Below, in pieces: positions 46,562 to 56,801 of a DNA stretch of 64,000 bases. The position numbers were made by a program, and so were the translations under genes. The first letter of the stretch is position 1, and each line of letters begins with the position of its first letter. Origin of the DNA: Dactylis glomerata (taxonomy: Eukaryota; Streptophyta; Magnoliopsida; Poales; Poaceae); the NCBI GenBank assembly GCA_007115705.1, contig QXEO01000411.1, positions 558,001 through 622,000 on the forward strand, given 5' to 3'. The notes under the pieces were generated by a model that had not been told where the DNA came from, made no database searches, and saw nothing but the letters and a program-made list of their open reading frames with translations.

Positions 46562-49500
46562 ATGAGCCGAGCATGGATGTACGCCGATCGACGCTCTGGA
46601 GATTTCATTAAAGGCGTGCATTCTTTTCTCAAGGTGGCTGCGGCAACCAAGCGGAATGGTTTTATGTGTTGTCCATGCGGTGGTTGTCGAAATGAGAAGG
46701 ATTACCCCTCCACAAAGACCCTTCACATCCACCTGTTCCGGTTCGGTTTCATGTCCGGCTATAATTGTTGGACCAAGCATGGGGAGAGAGGGGTTATGAT
46801 GGAAGACAACGATGAAGAAGAGAATGATGAAAACTATCCTGAGTTCCCTAAAACCACCGATACCGCAATGAAAGATAATGAAGAAGAAGAAGGTGAAGAA
46901 CGGGCATCAGATATGCCCGCTGATGATCTTGGTCAGGTCATTGTTGATGCACAGATTGACTGTGAAAGTGAAAAGGAGAGGGAGAAGTTGGAACGCATGT
47001 TAGATGATCACAAAAAGAATTTATACCCAAATTGCGAAGACGGCCAGAAAAAGCTAGGAAGCACGCTGGAATTGCTGCAATGGAAAGCAGAGAGTGGTTT
47101 ATCTGACAAGGGATTTGAAAAGTTACTGAAAATTATGAAGAAGATGCTTCCAAAGGATAACGAATTGCCCGCCAGTACGTATGAAGCAAAGAAGATTGTC
47201 TGCCCTCTAGGATTGGAGGTGCAGAAGATACATGCATGCATTAATGACTGTATTCTCTACCGCGGTGAGTATGAGAATTTGAATGCATGCCCGGTGTGCA
47301 GTGCATTTCGGTATAAGATCAGGCGAGATGACCCTGGTGATGTTGAGGGCGAGCGCCCCAGGAAGAGGGTTCCTGGCAAGGTGATGTGGTATGCACCTAT
47401 AATACCACGGTTAAAACGTTTGTTCAGAAACAAAGAGCATGCCAAGTTGTTGAGGTGGCACAAAGAAGACCGTAAGAGTGATGAGATGTTGAGACACCCC
47501 GCTGATGGGTCGCAGTGGAGAAAAATCGACAGAGATTTCCCGGAGTTTACAGAAGACGCACGCAACCTAAGGTTTGGTCTAAGTACAGATGGCATGAATC
47601 CTTTTGGGGAGCAGAGCTGCAGTCATAGCACCTGGCCAGTGACTCTATGTATATATAACCTTCCTCCTTGGTTGTGCATGAAGCGAAAGTTTATTATGAT
47701 GCCAGTGCTTATCCAAGGCCCGAAGCAACCCGGTAATGACATTGATGTGTATCTAAGGCCATTAGTTGATGAACTTTTACAGTTGTGGCAGGCTGAAGGT
47801 GTTCGTGTGTGGGATGAGTACAAACAAGAGGAATTTGATCTACGAGCGTTGCTGTTCGTGACCATCAATGATTGGCCTGCTCTTAGTAACCTTTCAGGAC
47901 AGACAAACAAGGGATACAATGCATGCACGCACTGTTTAGGTGAGATCGATAGTATATATTTGGATAAAAGTAAGAAGGTGGTGTATCTCGGGCATCGTCG
48001 ATTTCTTTCGCCCAAACATCAATTGAAGAAAAAAGGCAAGCATTTCAAGGGCGAGGCAGAAGTCCGGGGCAAGCCTAAACGCCATACTGGTGATGATATA
48101 TTTGATATGGTCAAAGATTTAGAAGTAATCTTTGGAAAGGGTCCTGGCAGTCTGTCTGTTCCGAATGACGCTAGCGGACATGCACCCATGTGGAAGAAGA
48201 AATCTATATTTTGGGAGCTTGAGTATTGGAAATTCCTAGAGGTCCGCTCTGCAATCGACGTGATGCACGTGACGAAGAATGTTTGCGTGAACCTACTAGG
48301 ATTCTTGGGCTTGTATGGAAAGACAAAAGATACACCAGAAGCACGAGAGGACCAGCACCGTATGAAAAGAAGAGACGGCATGCATCCGGAGGATTCTAAG
48401 GGTCCTGCGAGCTACGCTCTTACCAAAGAAGAGAAGGAAATCTTTTTTGAATGCCTGAGCAGTATCAAGGTCCCATCTGGATTCTCGTCAAATATAAAGG
48501 GAATAATAAATATGGCCGAGAAAAAATTCCAAAACCTAAAGTCTCATGACTGCCACGTGCTTATGACGCAATTGCTTCCGGTTGCACTGAGGGGGATTCT
48601 ACCGGAAAATGTTCGAGTACCGATTGTGAAGCTATGTGCATTCCTCAATGCAATTTCGCAGAAGGTAATCAATCCAGAAGATCTACAACGGTTACAGAAT
48701 GATGTGGCCCAATGTCTTGTCAGCTTTGAGTTGGTGTTCCCACCGTCCTTCTTCAATATTATGATGCATCTCTTAGTTCACCTAGTCGAAGAGATTACCA
48801 TTCTCGGTCTAGTATTTCTGCACAATATGTTCCCCTTTGAGAGGTTCATGGGAGTCTTAAAGAAATACGTGCATAACCGTGCTAGGCCAGAAGGAAGCAT
48901 CTCCAAGGGCTATCTAACAGAGGAGGTCATTGAGTTTTGTGTTGACTTTGTTCCTGACCTGAACCCGATTGGTCTTCCTCAATCGCGGTATGAGGGGAGA
49001 CTAAGTGGAAAAGGCACGCTAGGAATGAAATCAGCATACTGTATGGATGGACATTCTTTGAGTGAAGCACACTACACAGTTTTACGAAATTCCACGTTGG
49101 TGGAGCCGTATATGGAGCGACACAAGAATATTGTAAGCTCGGAAAACCCTGGGCAGTCAAACTCCTGGATTACAAAGTTGCACATGGCGACTTTTGGTGG
49201 TTGGTTGCAAACACTTCTTATAAATGACGCCACTGTTGGATATGAGCTGTCCATGTTGGCCAAGAAACCATCTTCAACTATATTGACTTTCCAGGGTTAC
49301 GAGATAAATGAGAATACATTTTACACGGTCGCCCAAGATAAAAAGAGCACCAATCAAAACAGTGGTGTCCGCTTTGATGCATTACACGATAATGGGACAA
49401 AGGACACATATTATGGTTACATAGAGGAGATATGGGAACTTGACTATGGACCGTCTTTTAAGGTCCCTTTGTTTCGATGCAAATTGGTCAAGCTGACAGG

Positions 49501-49864
49501 AGGCGGGGTAGTTGTAGACCAAAAGTACGGCATGACAACAGTGGATCTCAACAATCTTGCGTACATGGACGAACTATTCGTCCTAGCCAACGATGTCGCT
49601 CAGGTTTTCTATGTGAAGGACATGTCTACAAAACCGAGAAAGAGAAAAGATAAGAAAACGAATACATCACACGATGAGCCAAAGCGACACATTGTTCTCT
49701 CAGGGAAAAGAATCATCGTGGGAGTGGAGGACAAGACAGATATGTCAGAAGATTATAACAAGTTTGATGAAATTCCGCCCTTCAGAGTGAACACTGACCC
49801 AACCCTCCTCTTAAACAAAGAAGATACTCCATGGTTACGGTGTAGAAGGAAACCCCAACACTAG
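46562..49864 (+). CDS. TNP2-type CACTA transposase, 1,100 aa
   Basis: A single open frame without introns. The N-terminal Transpos_assoc domain begins MSRAWMYADRR and holds the Cys/His cluster CCPCGGC...H.H (to about residue 70). An acidic region follows, then the Transposase_21 core with the likely first catalytic Asp343 (LSTDGMNPFG) and second Asp437 (TINDWPAL). The DUF4218 region (LVHLVEEI, FPFERFMGVLKKYV, about 740-790) and the DUF4216 region (about 945-1010) come next, then a basic tail. TNP2 proteins cut the element ends and carry out the transposition. The Met at 46562 was chosen because it starts the Transpos_assoc domain and lies directly after an AG acceptor; an upstream in-frame Met at 46532 would be inside the intron. 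The length is normal for grass CACTA elements and no break is visible. Confidence 0.93.
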   Translation: MSRAWMYADRRSGDFIKGVHSFLKVAAATKRNGFMCCPCGGCRNEKDYPSTKTLHIHLFRFGFMSGYNCWTKHGERGVMMEDNDEEENDENYPEFPKTTDTAMKDNEEEEGEERASDMPADDLGQVIVDAQIDCESEKEREKLERMLDDHKKNLYPNCEDGQKKLGSTLELLQWKAESGLSDKGFEKLLKIMKKMLPKDNELPASTYEAKKIVCPLGLEVQKIHACINDCILYRGEYENLNACPVCSAFRYKIRRDDPGDVEGERPRKRVPGKVMWYAPIIPRLKRLFRNKEHAKLLRWHKEDRKSDEMLRHPADGSQWRKIDRDFPEFTEDARNLRFGLSTDGMNPFGEQSCSHSTWPVTLCIYNLPPWLCMKRKFIMMPVLIQGPKQPGNDIDVYLRPLVDELLQLWQAEGVRVWDEYKQEEFDLRALLFVTINDWPALSNLSGQTNKGYNACTHCLGEIDSIYLDKSKKVVYLGHRRFLSPKHQLKKKGKHFKGEAEVRGKPKRHTGDDIFDMVKDLEVIFGKGPGSLSVPNDASGHAPMWKKKSIFWELEYWKFLEVRSAIDVMHVTKNVCVNLLGFLGLYGKTKDTPEAREDQHRMKRRDGMHPEDSKGPASYALTKEEKEIFFECLSSIKVPSGFSSNIKGIINMAEKKFQNLKSHDCHVLMTQLLPVALRGILPENVRVPIVKLCAFLNAISQKVINPEDLQRLQNDVAQCLVSFELVFPPSFFNIMMHLLVHLVEEITILGLVFLHNMFPFERFMGVLKKYVHNRARPEGSISKGYLTEEVIEFCVDFVPDLNPIGLPQSRYEGRLSGKGTLGMKSAYCMDGHSLSEAHYTVLRNSTLVEPYMERHKNIVSSENPGQSNSWITKLHMATFGGWLQTLLINDATVGYELSMLAKKPSSTILTFQGYEINENTFYTVAQDKKSTNQNSGVRFDALHDNGTKDTYYGYIEEIWELDYGPSFKVPLFRCKLVKLTGGGVVVDQKYGMTTVDLNNLAYMDELFVLANDVAQVFYVKDMSTKPRKRKDKKTNTSHDEPKRHIVLSGKRIIVGVEDKTDMSEDYNKFDEIPPFRVNTDPTLLLNKEDTPWLRCRRKPQH

Positions 49865-50102
49865 ATGGGGATGTTGGTGATGTGTAATAATGTATTGAAC
49901 CTTTTGATGTAAATGTATGATTTTGGGTTAGTTATTCAATTTCAAACACTTTTCAAACACTCCAATGGGGCTACAGGGGTAGGAGAGAGGTAGTAGGGCG
50001 AGGCAACGGGGTTGAGGCGGAAGACGGCGGCCATTGCTTTCTTTTGAACACTTTTGAAGACAGGGTTGAGGCGCTGCAAGGAAGAAGCACCACGGTGTGT
50101 GT

Positions 50103-50886
50103 TTTAATTGAAAATGGCAAAATAGTTAATTGTTTGAATAGTTAGAATAATTGATTTTGAAAATAGAAAATATTTTTGAATTATTTATTCAATTTCAAAC
50201 ACTTTTCATATTCAAAGTTTTATCAAATTCTAAAATATGCTAAAAGAATTTTAATCAATATTGTTTTAATAGAAAATGGCAAAATAGTTAATTGTTTGAA
50301 TAGTTAGAATAATTGATTTTGAAAATTGAAAATATTTTTGAATTAGTTATTCAATTTTAAACACTTTTCATATTCAAAGTTTTATCAAATTCTAAAATAT
50401 GCTAAAAGAATTTTAATCAATATTGTTTTAATAGAAAATGGCAAAATAGTTAATTGTTTGAATAGTTAGAATAATTGATTTTGAAAATTGAAAATATTTT
50501 TGAATTAGTTATTCAATTTTAAACACTTTTCATATTCAAAGTTTTATCAAATTCTAAAATATGCTAAAAGAATTTTAATCAATATTGTTTTAATAGAAAA
50601 TGGCAAAATAGTTAATTGTTTGAATAGTTAGAATAATTGATTTTGAAAATTGAAAATATTTTTGAATTAGTTATTCAATTTTAAACACTTTTCATATTCA
50701 AAGTTTTATCAAATTCTAAAATATGCTAAAAGAATTTTAATCAATATTGTTTTAATAGAAAATGGCAAAATAGTTAATTGTTTGAATAGTTAGAATAATT
50801 GATTTTGAAAATTGAAAATATTTTTGAATTAGTTATTCAATTTTAAACACTTTTCATATTCAAAGTTTTATCAAATTCTAAAATAT
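50103..50886. repeat. 162-bp A/T-rich tandem array, about 4.8 units
   Basis: AAAATGGCAAAATAG recurs at 50111, 50273, 50435, 50597 and 50759, exactly 162 bases apart. Units 2 to 5 are almost identical. It lies between the two CACTA genes, downstream of the transposase stop. Confidence 0.92.
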
Positions 50887-50974
50887 ATAGAAGATATTCA
50901 AATTAAAATTCAAAATTCATATTCAAATGAAATCTAAAAAAGTGTGCAGCATTGGCGCGCATTTATTACGTCTA

Positions 50975-51115
50975 TAGTCCCGGTTGGTAACACCAACCGG
51001 GACTAAAGGTCTGGGCTCTGGCGCGCGAACCGCCCTAAGGTCTTTAGTCCCGGTTGGTGGCTTCAACCGGGACTAAAGACCTTTAGTCCCGGTTGAAGCC
51101 ACCAACCGGGACTAA
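50975..51115. repeat. Internal palindrome cluster of the CACTA element
   Basis: Two or more AGTCCCGGTTGG hairpins of the same type as in the subterminal regions, located in the middle of the element just before the second TATA box. Confidence 0.9.
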
Positions 51116-52137
51116 AGGGGGGGGGGGTATATAAGGCCTCCTTCTTCCCCACGGCACTTAGCCGTTTCCATTCATCGCGCGCGGAGGAGCTCTTGTGCTG
51201 GATCGTTGCGGTCGCCCCGAGCCGTCGCCGAGCCGCCGCCGCCGCGTGCAACCGCCGCTGCGCGCGCCCAAACCCTAGCCGCCGCCGCGCGCGCCGCCCG
51301 CGCCGCCCGCGCCGTCCGAGCCGCCGCCGCCGCCGCGCCGGAGGAGGCGCCGTCCGCTGCCGCCCCAGACGCCCCGAGACGCCGACGAGCCGCCCAAGAC
51401 GCCCCGCGCGCGCAGGTGAGCGCGTGCAGCCCCGCCGGCCGGCCGGCCTGCAAAAAAAAACGTTATTTATGTTAGTAATAGTTAGAAAATAAGTTAGAAT
51501 AATGTAGTAATAGTTAGTAAATAAGTTAGTAATAGTTAGTAAATAAGTTAGAAAATAAGTTAGAAAATAAGTTATTTATGTTAGTAAAATGCAGATTTTA
51601 TGTTAACTTTTATATGTTAGAAAATAAGTTATTTATTTATGTTAGTAAATGCAATTATTATTAGTTAGATTTTATGTTAGATTTTAGGTTAGAAAATTTT
51701 AGTTAGAAACATTTAGATAACTAGTTAGATTATATGTTAGAAAAATGTAGTAATAGAAATGCTATTACTATTAATTAGATGAATAGTAATAGAAATGCAA
51801 TTACTATTAGTTAGATGAATAGTAATAGAAATGCTATTACTATTAATTAGTAATAGAAATGCTATTACTATTAATTAGTAATAGTAATGCAATTACTATT
51901 AGTTAGATGAATAGTAATAGAAATGCTATTACTATTAATTAGTAATAGAAATGCTATTACTATTAATTAGTAATAGTAATAAAAATGAATAGTAATAGAA
52001 ATGCTATTAGTTAGACAATAGAAATGCTATTAGTTAGGTAATAGAAATGCTATATAGATTTTATTTATGTTAGATATATAGAGTTAGAAAGTGAATAGAT
52101 CGAAATGTTGTTGATCTATATGTTATGGATTTCAGTT
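51116..52137 (+). promoter_or_regulatory. Internal promoter and leader of the second CACTA gene
   Basis: A TATA box (TATATAAGG, 51128-51136) is followed by a very GC-rich leader exon with a donor at 51415/51416 (CGCAG then GTGAG). The intron of A/T-rich short repeats ends at the acceptor 52134-52135, two bases before the start codon. The intron shares the phrase AATGCTATATAGATTTTATT with the end of the first gene's leader intron. Confidence 0.6.
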
Positions 52138-55100
52138 ATGGATTTCGGCGCCGGAAGAGAAGGTGAAGAAGAGATACTGAATATTATAGGAGAGGGTAGC
52201 ACCCGTGCACAAGGAGAGGGTACCACCCGTGCACAAGAAGAGGGTACCACCCGTGCAGAAGGAGACGGCTCGGAATTTTTGAACGAGTCGGGTGAGGGAA
52301 TGGAGGAGGAGCAGCCGCATGAATCGGAAAATGATGATTGCGAGGACGGCTCACAAGAGACTGGTCGTGACTTAATAAAACGGTCCGGCGAGGTATATAT
52401 ATATATATGAAGACTAGCTCTATTCATGAATCAGTAGATAATGATGCATTATGTAGTATATATATTAACGAGTGTTTTCTTATTTTAGAGCTCTGGATCT
52501 TCTAGAAAGAAGCGAGGCCCGGCCAAACGGCTGTCATCGAATCAGCATTACACGATTGGGCGTCTCTCAAGTGAAGGCGAACCGTTGGAACCCAAGAGTG
52601 TCGCAAATGCGTTCACTACTCAATGTGGATGTCTTGTCAGGGACATGGTGCCGATAAGCATTCAATATTGGTATAAGCCCAAGGCGGCAAAGGGAGAGCC
52701 AGCACAGCCAGAGCCAGAAGAGGGTGCAGCGGTGAATTATGTCACCAAGATCTTGAAAGATAGACTTTGGGATTCCCTCATTCCACATTTCAATCTGCCG
52801 GTCACCGAGTCCCTGGAAGAAGCAGAGCAACAGAAGGAGAAAGTCAGGGAGTGGGCTCTCAAGAAGATGGCTGCACAGTTCAATAACCACAAGAAGAGGT
52901 TATGGAACGCCTATGTCAACGCCGATCGACAAGCTCCAGAATTTACTGGCCCCAATGAGTTCCTGCGGGATCACTGGGATGCTTTTGTGGAGTACAAGGA
53001 GTCAGAGCTGGGTAAGCTAAGGAGTCAGAAAAATCAGGCAAATGCTGCAAAAAAGAAATATCACCATAAGTTGGGTCCAGGTGGCTACAAAAGGGCCGAG
53101 CCTAAGTGGGATATGCAAGAGGCCGCCCTACGAGAAAAAGGCATCGAACCAGAAACAGAACAATGGCCCAGAAGGTCAAGAAATTGGGCACTTGCCCATG
53201 GAGCTGTCTATGATGAGAGAACAGGGAAATTAGTTGAAGAGAAGAAACAAATTGCTGAACCCCTGGGAGCACTTGTCAAGACAATCGCCGAGGTTCAAGA
53301 GGGGACGTTCAAGCCGGACAGAGAGAACGACGAGCTGACAAAGGCCCTCGGGAACAAAGAACACACAGGACGAACACGGGGTCTGGGTTCTGCTATTCCG
53401 TGGAGGTCTGGGTTCTCCGAAGAGAGCCAGACTTATAGAAGCCGAGAGAGAGCGAAGAAGCGGAAGGCGCAGGAGGAGGCCTCACGGATAGAGAGCATAG
53501 AAAGGCAACAGGCTGAGCTGAGAGAGTTGTATTTGCTGCAGCAGAAGGCACTGGAGGAATTAAAGTCGCAAGGGGCAACTCAGCATCAGCAACACCTAGA
53601 ACATGCATCAGGCGACCGATCTCAGCGGAGAAGCAGCGTGGCTTCCACGGAGGTACCGATGGTTCACTACCCCGTGGATGATATCACCAAGAAGACAGAC
53701 TGTCAGCTGCATTATCCCATGAAGAACATATCGATGAAGGTGGCGGTTGGCTATGTCTTGCCATCTGGACCTGGACAAACCTGGCATGGCCGTGAGATTC
53801 GACCTGGCTATGCTAAGGTCGGGGTGGATGCAATTGAAAGGGGGTATGAGTCCCTCCTTCTTGACGTCGCTGGACCTGAAGAGGAGGAAAAACTGGGAGA
53901 AGTATTGGGTGGTATAATTCTTTGGGATAAGAAACACATCGTGTTTCCAGGCTCAGCGCCAAGGCGGCCACCCTCTCCTCCGAGTCCTCGCAATTCACCA
54001 CCTCCCGACGACGACAGGGACGACTACCACCATACCCCGAGTCCACATCGATCTCCATCTCAATTTCAGCCGCCTCCGCCACCTCCGCCGCCTCAGCCCA
54101 CTCGTAAGTCCCAGAGTTGTGGCAAGTCTGCTGCTATGTCCACTAGCAATGTCTCTCCGAAGAAACGGGCCAAGATAGCTAAGGCGGTGCCGCCTCCTCC
54201 TATCGAGAAGACTGCTGAAGAAATTGAGGCGGAGGACAGAGCCAAAGTGAAAAGGAAGCTCGCAGCCCTACGCCCGACCCCTACACCGAAGCAGGTATAT
54301 ACTCTGGAACAGAAGGAGTGGGCCTTTGATATGCTTACCCAACCTTCGCAATATGAATTGCGTAAGCCAGATGACTACAAGCGTTGTTTGGATAAGCAGG
54401 TAGATGCAAAAAAAGAAGCTAATAAGACAAGCGCAACTTCAAGAGGGAAAAGAGACGTTGCCCAGCTTGGAGCACAGACCAAAAAATCGATCTCCCCGCT
54501 AAAGGTCTTTGCTAGTGATGCTGGTGGGAGTGTTGCTCAACCCAATCCCGCCGACTTTGCTAAAGAAGCTGGTTTGACTCTTTCTCAATTGCTAGATGAA
54601 GGTATCACCCCAAAGGCGCCTATAGCACGGCACTATGAAAAGGGGAAGAGTCTGGTCCCACCTGAGATTGAAATGAATCTACCAACGCAAATGCGAAAAT
54701 TGCATAAGTGGTACCTGCAAGCCGCAAAGGGCACGCAAGATTTTCTCCTTATGCAAATCACAAAGGACCATTTCTTAGGTCAATACTTGGTGCATATTGA
54801 GTTTGATGAATTCTTTCAGCTATTCAATCAAGACGCGCTCGACAAATCTCTCGTCAGTGCCTATGTTCTGTAAGTGATTCATTATTTCTATAAGTCTCTA
54901 GCTTAACTCGTTCTTTGCATGTAATTTTCCTCACTACGCTGTTTATTATGCAGAATGAAGAGTATGGAATGTAAGAAAAGGAATGACCTCCAACTTGGAT
55001 TCATTGATCCAAATCGAGTTAACGGAGCGATGATACAGAGGAATCGCAAGGAGACGGAGGATAACTTGCTAGAGTTCCTACTTATGCAGGAATACCGAGC

Positions 55101-55897
55101 TAGAATACTCTTTCCGTACAACATCAGGTGAGTGTTACTATCTTATACACAGTTACTTTTCCTTACTCGATGTTATAAGTGTAATTGATGAGTTTATTAA
55201 CTTACATAATTAAACTTGCACGCAGTTACCACTGGATTTTGCTAAAGATTGAACCTGACTATGGAAGGGTTCAAATCTTTGACTCGATGAATAAACCACT
55301 TAATGAATACAAAAGCATCATTGATGTGATGGATAGGTAATTTCAATCATTACGGCATTATATCGGTCTCTTTCGTTCATCTATAACTCATCTATTCATT
55401 TTGTTTGCTCGGCAGTGTTTGGAAACGGTTTATACGCACAGTTAAAGGTGAATGGAAAACTGAGCTGATTTACCGTCAGATCGAGGTAAGTCGTACGAGC
55501 TAGGTCCACACATCCCTTTAATTCTAGTTTCAAATACCATTAAGTATATCAATCTTGATATGTCACTGACTAAAATCTATTCTCGTAAAGTGTGCGAGGC
55601 AGCCTTCGGGGACTAATCTATGTGCATACTACACTTGCGAGAACCTTCGTGCGCAGGTCACTGAAGGAATAGATTTTCAAACAGTAAGTAAACAATATAC
55701 TGACAAATTCATTTTATTGGCATCAATTTTGTTATGATGATTCATATTCATATTGTTCTTCTTCTTCGTAGTTCGAAGCAAAGCGGAAACTGCTCTCACC
55801 GACTGAACGCGTAGTAGGAATTCAAGAGGAATTAGCCGGATTTCTGCTTGAACATGTCATTAACCCAAAGGGTGAATTTCATGCCGGTTTCGATTAG
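52138..55897 (+). CDS. TNPA-like (Transposase_24) protein fused to a Ulp1/C48 protease domain, 1,069 aa
   Basis: Seven exons, spliced by eye: 52138-52392, 52489-54869, 54954-55127, 55226-55336, 55416-55485, 55591-55683, 55772-55897. They sum to 3,210 bases in one frame. The N-terminal ~85 residues are acidic with repeats of TTRAQEEG. A Transposase_24/Ptta-En-Spm type region follows (WDSLIPHFNLP, about 170-420), rich in basic and Glu-Lys coiled-coil stretches. Then come a central region, a proline-rich linker near 610 and a Lys-rich part. The C-terminal ~190 residues match the Ulp1-type cysteine protease: His939 (YHWILL), Asp956 (QIFDS), Gln1001 and Cys1008 in RQPSGTNLCAYYTCENLR. All catalytic positions are present. 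TNPA-like proteins bind the subterminal repeats. The protease may remove SUMO or ubiquitin-like tags, but its substrate is unknown. The spacing of the promoter module suggests its own transcript. Confidence 0.88.
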
Positions 55898-56180
55898 ACA
55901 ATGTTTATAATTAAACACAAGTCGTGATCTTATGTGTGTGAACAAGTTGTATATATACTTGTATGCATGTATATGCTCGGTGAACCAAATATATTATATA
56001 TATATGTATCGTTTTATATATTATGTTGTAATGCTGTATGAATAAGTATATAAGAAAACTTATTTGAAATGAATCAAACAATTGAATGGAGCAAAATACA
56101 AATATACCCTAAACCCTAAACCCCTAAATAACAATTGAAATCCAGAAAAATAAAGATGCAGCAGATGCTGCCACGTGTGG
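55898..56180. other. 3' flank of the second CACTA gene
   Basis: A/T-rich sequence with no ORF, leading into the 3' subterminal palindromes. Confidence 0.6.
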
Positions 56181-56187
56181 ACACTTT

Positions 56188-56375
56188 AGTCCCGGTTCTT
56201 AACACGAACCGGGACTAAAGACCTACGCCCACGAGCACCCAGCCCCTGCCACGTGCTCTCTCTTTAGTCCCGGTTCGTATAGCAACCGGGACTAAAGATT
56301 GGGCTCCAGTCCCGGTTGGTTAGTCCCGGTTGCGCAACCGGGACTGAAGCCCCAAACGAACCGGGACTGAAGCCC
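56188..56375. repeat. 3' subterminal palindrome cluster of the CACTA element
   Basis: Repeated TTTAGTCCCGGTT and AACCGGGACTAAAG units, some forming hairpins, up to the terminal inverted repeat. Confidence 0.9.
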
Positions 56376-56406
56376 TGTTTTCCACTAGTGCGATCACTAA
56401 TACTTA

Positions 56407-56461
56407 TCTCTAACATGATATATCTAGATATTTTTTGTGTTTAAATACATCATGTTAGAGA
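56407..56461. repeat. Inverted repeat in the shikimate kinase upstream region
   Basis: TCTCTAACATGAT and its exact complement are separated by 29 bases. It may be a small hairpin or a MITE remnant; no target duplication was identified. It lies between the CACTA end and the kinase TATA box. Confidence 0.6.
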
Positions 56462-56801
56462 CACGGTGCATTACATAGGCGAACTTCAGTGCCTCCACAA
56501 AATACCCAAAACGTAAGGGGCTTCACCACAAGAAACCCGTCACTTGGGAACGAAACTTACGTCTGCCTCGGATATAAAAGCATCGCAAGACAACAAAATC
56601 TCCATCTCCTCAAAACAATTTCCACCTCCTTCCCTCTCCTCTCGTCTCTTGGTACTACTTCGTATACTTCTCTTTGTCCTTGGCCGCTGGCCGACCGGCC
56701 ACCGGCGGGTTCTCCGTTCCGGCAATGGTCGGCATATCCTACCCCGTCGTCTGGAATCACCAATGATACACGGTCATACATAGCTCTCGCGGCATCGAGA
56801 G
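56462..56801 (+). promoter_or_regulatory. Promoter of the shikimate kinase gene
   Basis: A TATA box (TATAAAAG) lies at 56573-56580, followed by a pyrimidine-rich leader. The CACTA right end is only about 180 bases upstream of the TATA box. Confidence 0.6.

Larger units (their letters stand above)
45249..56390 (+). mobile_element. Complete CACTA (En/Spm) transposon, 11.1 kb
   Basis: The termini CACTAGTAGAAAACGGGGC and GCCCTGTTTTCCACTAGTG are inverted repeats. A 3-bp target duplication CGA flanks them (45246-45248 and 56391-56393). Subterminal regions at both ends are packed with GTCCCGGTT/AACCGGGAC palindromes, the expected binding sites for the element's TNPA-like protein. Two plus-strand genes without frameshifts or stops lie inside: a TNP2-type transposase and a TNPA-like/Ulp1 protein. 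The element therefore looks autonomous. It sits between the small mitochondrial-type gene and the shikimate kinase gene. Its right end is about 410 bases upstream of the kinase start codon. Confidence 0.95.
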
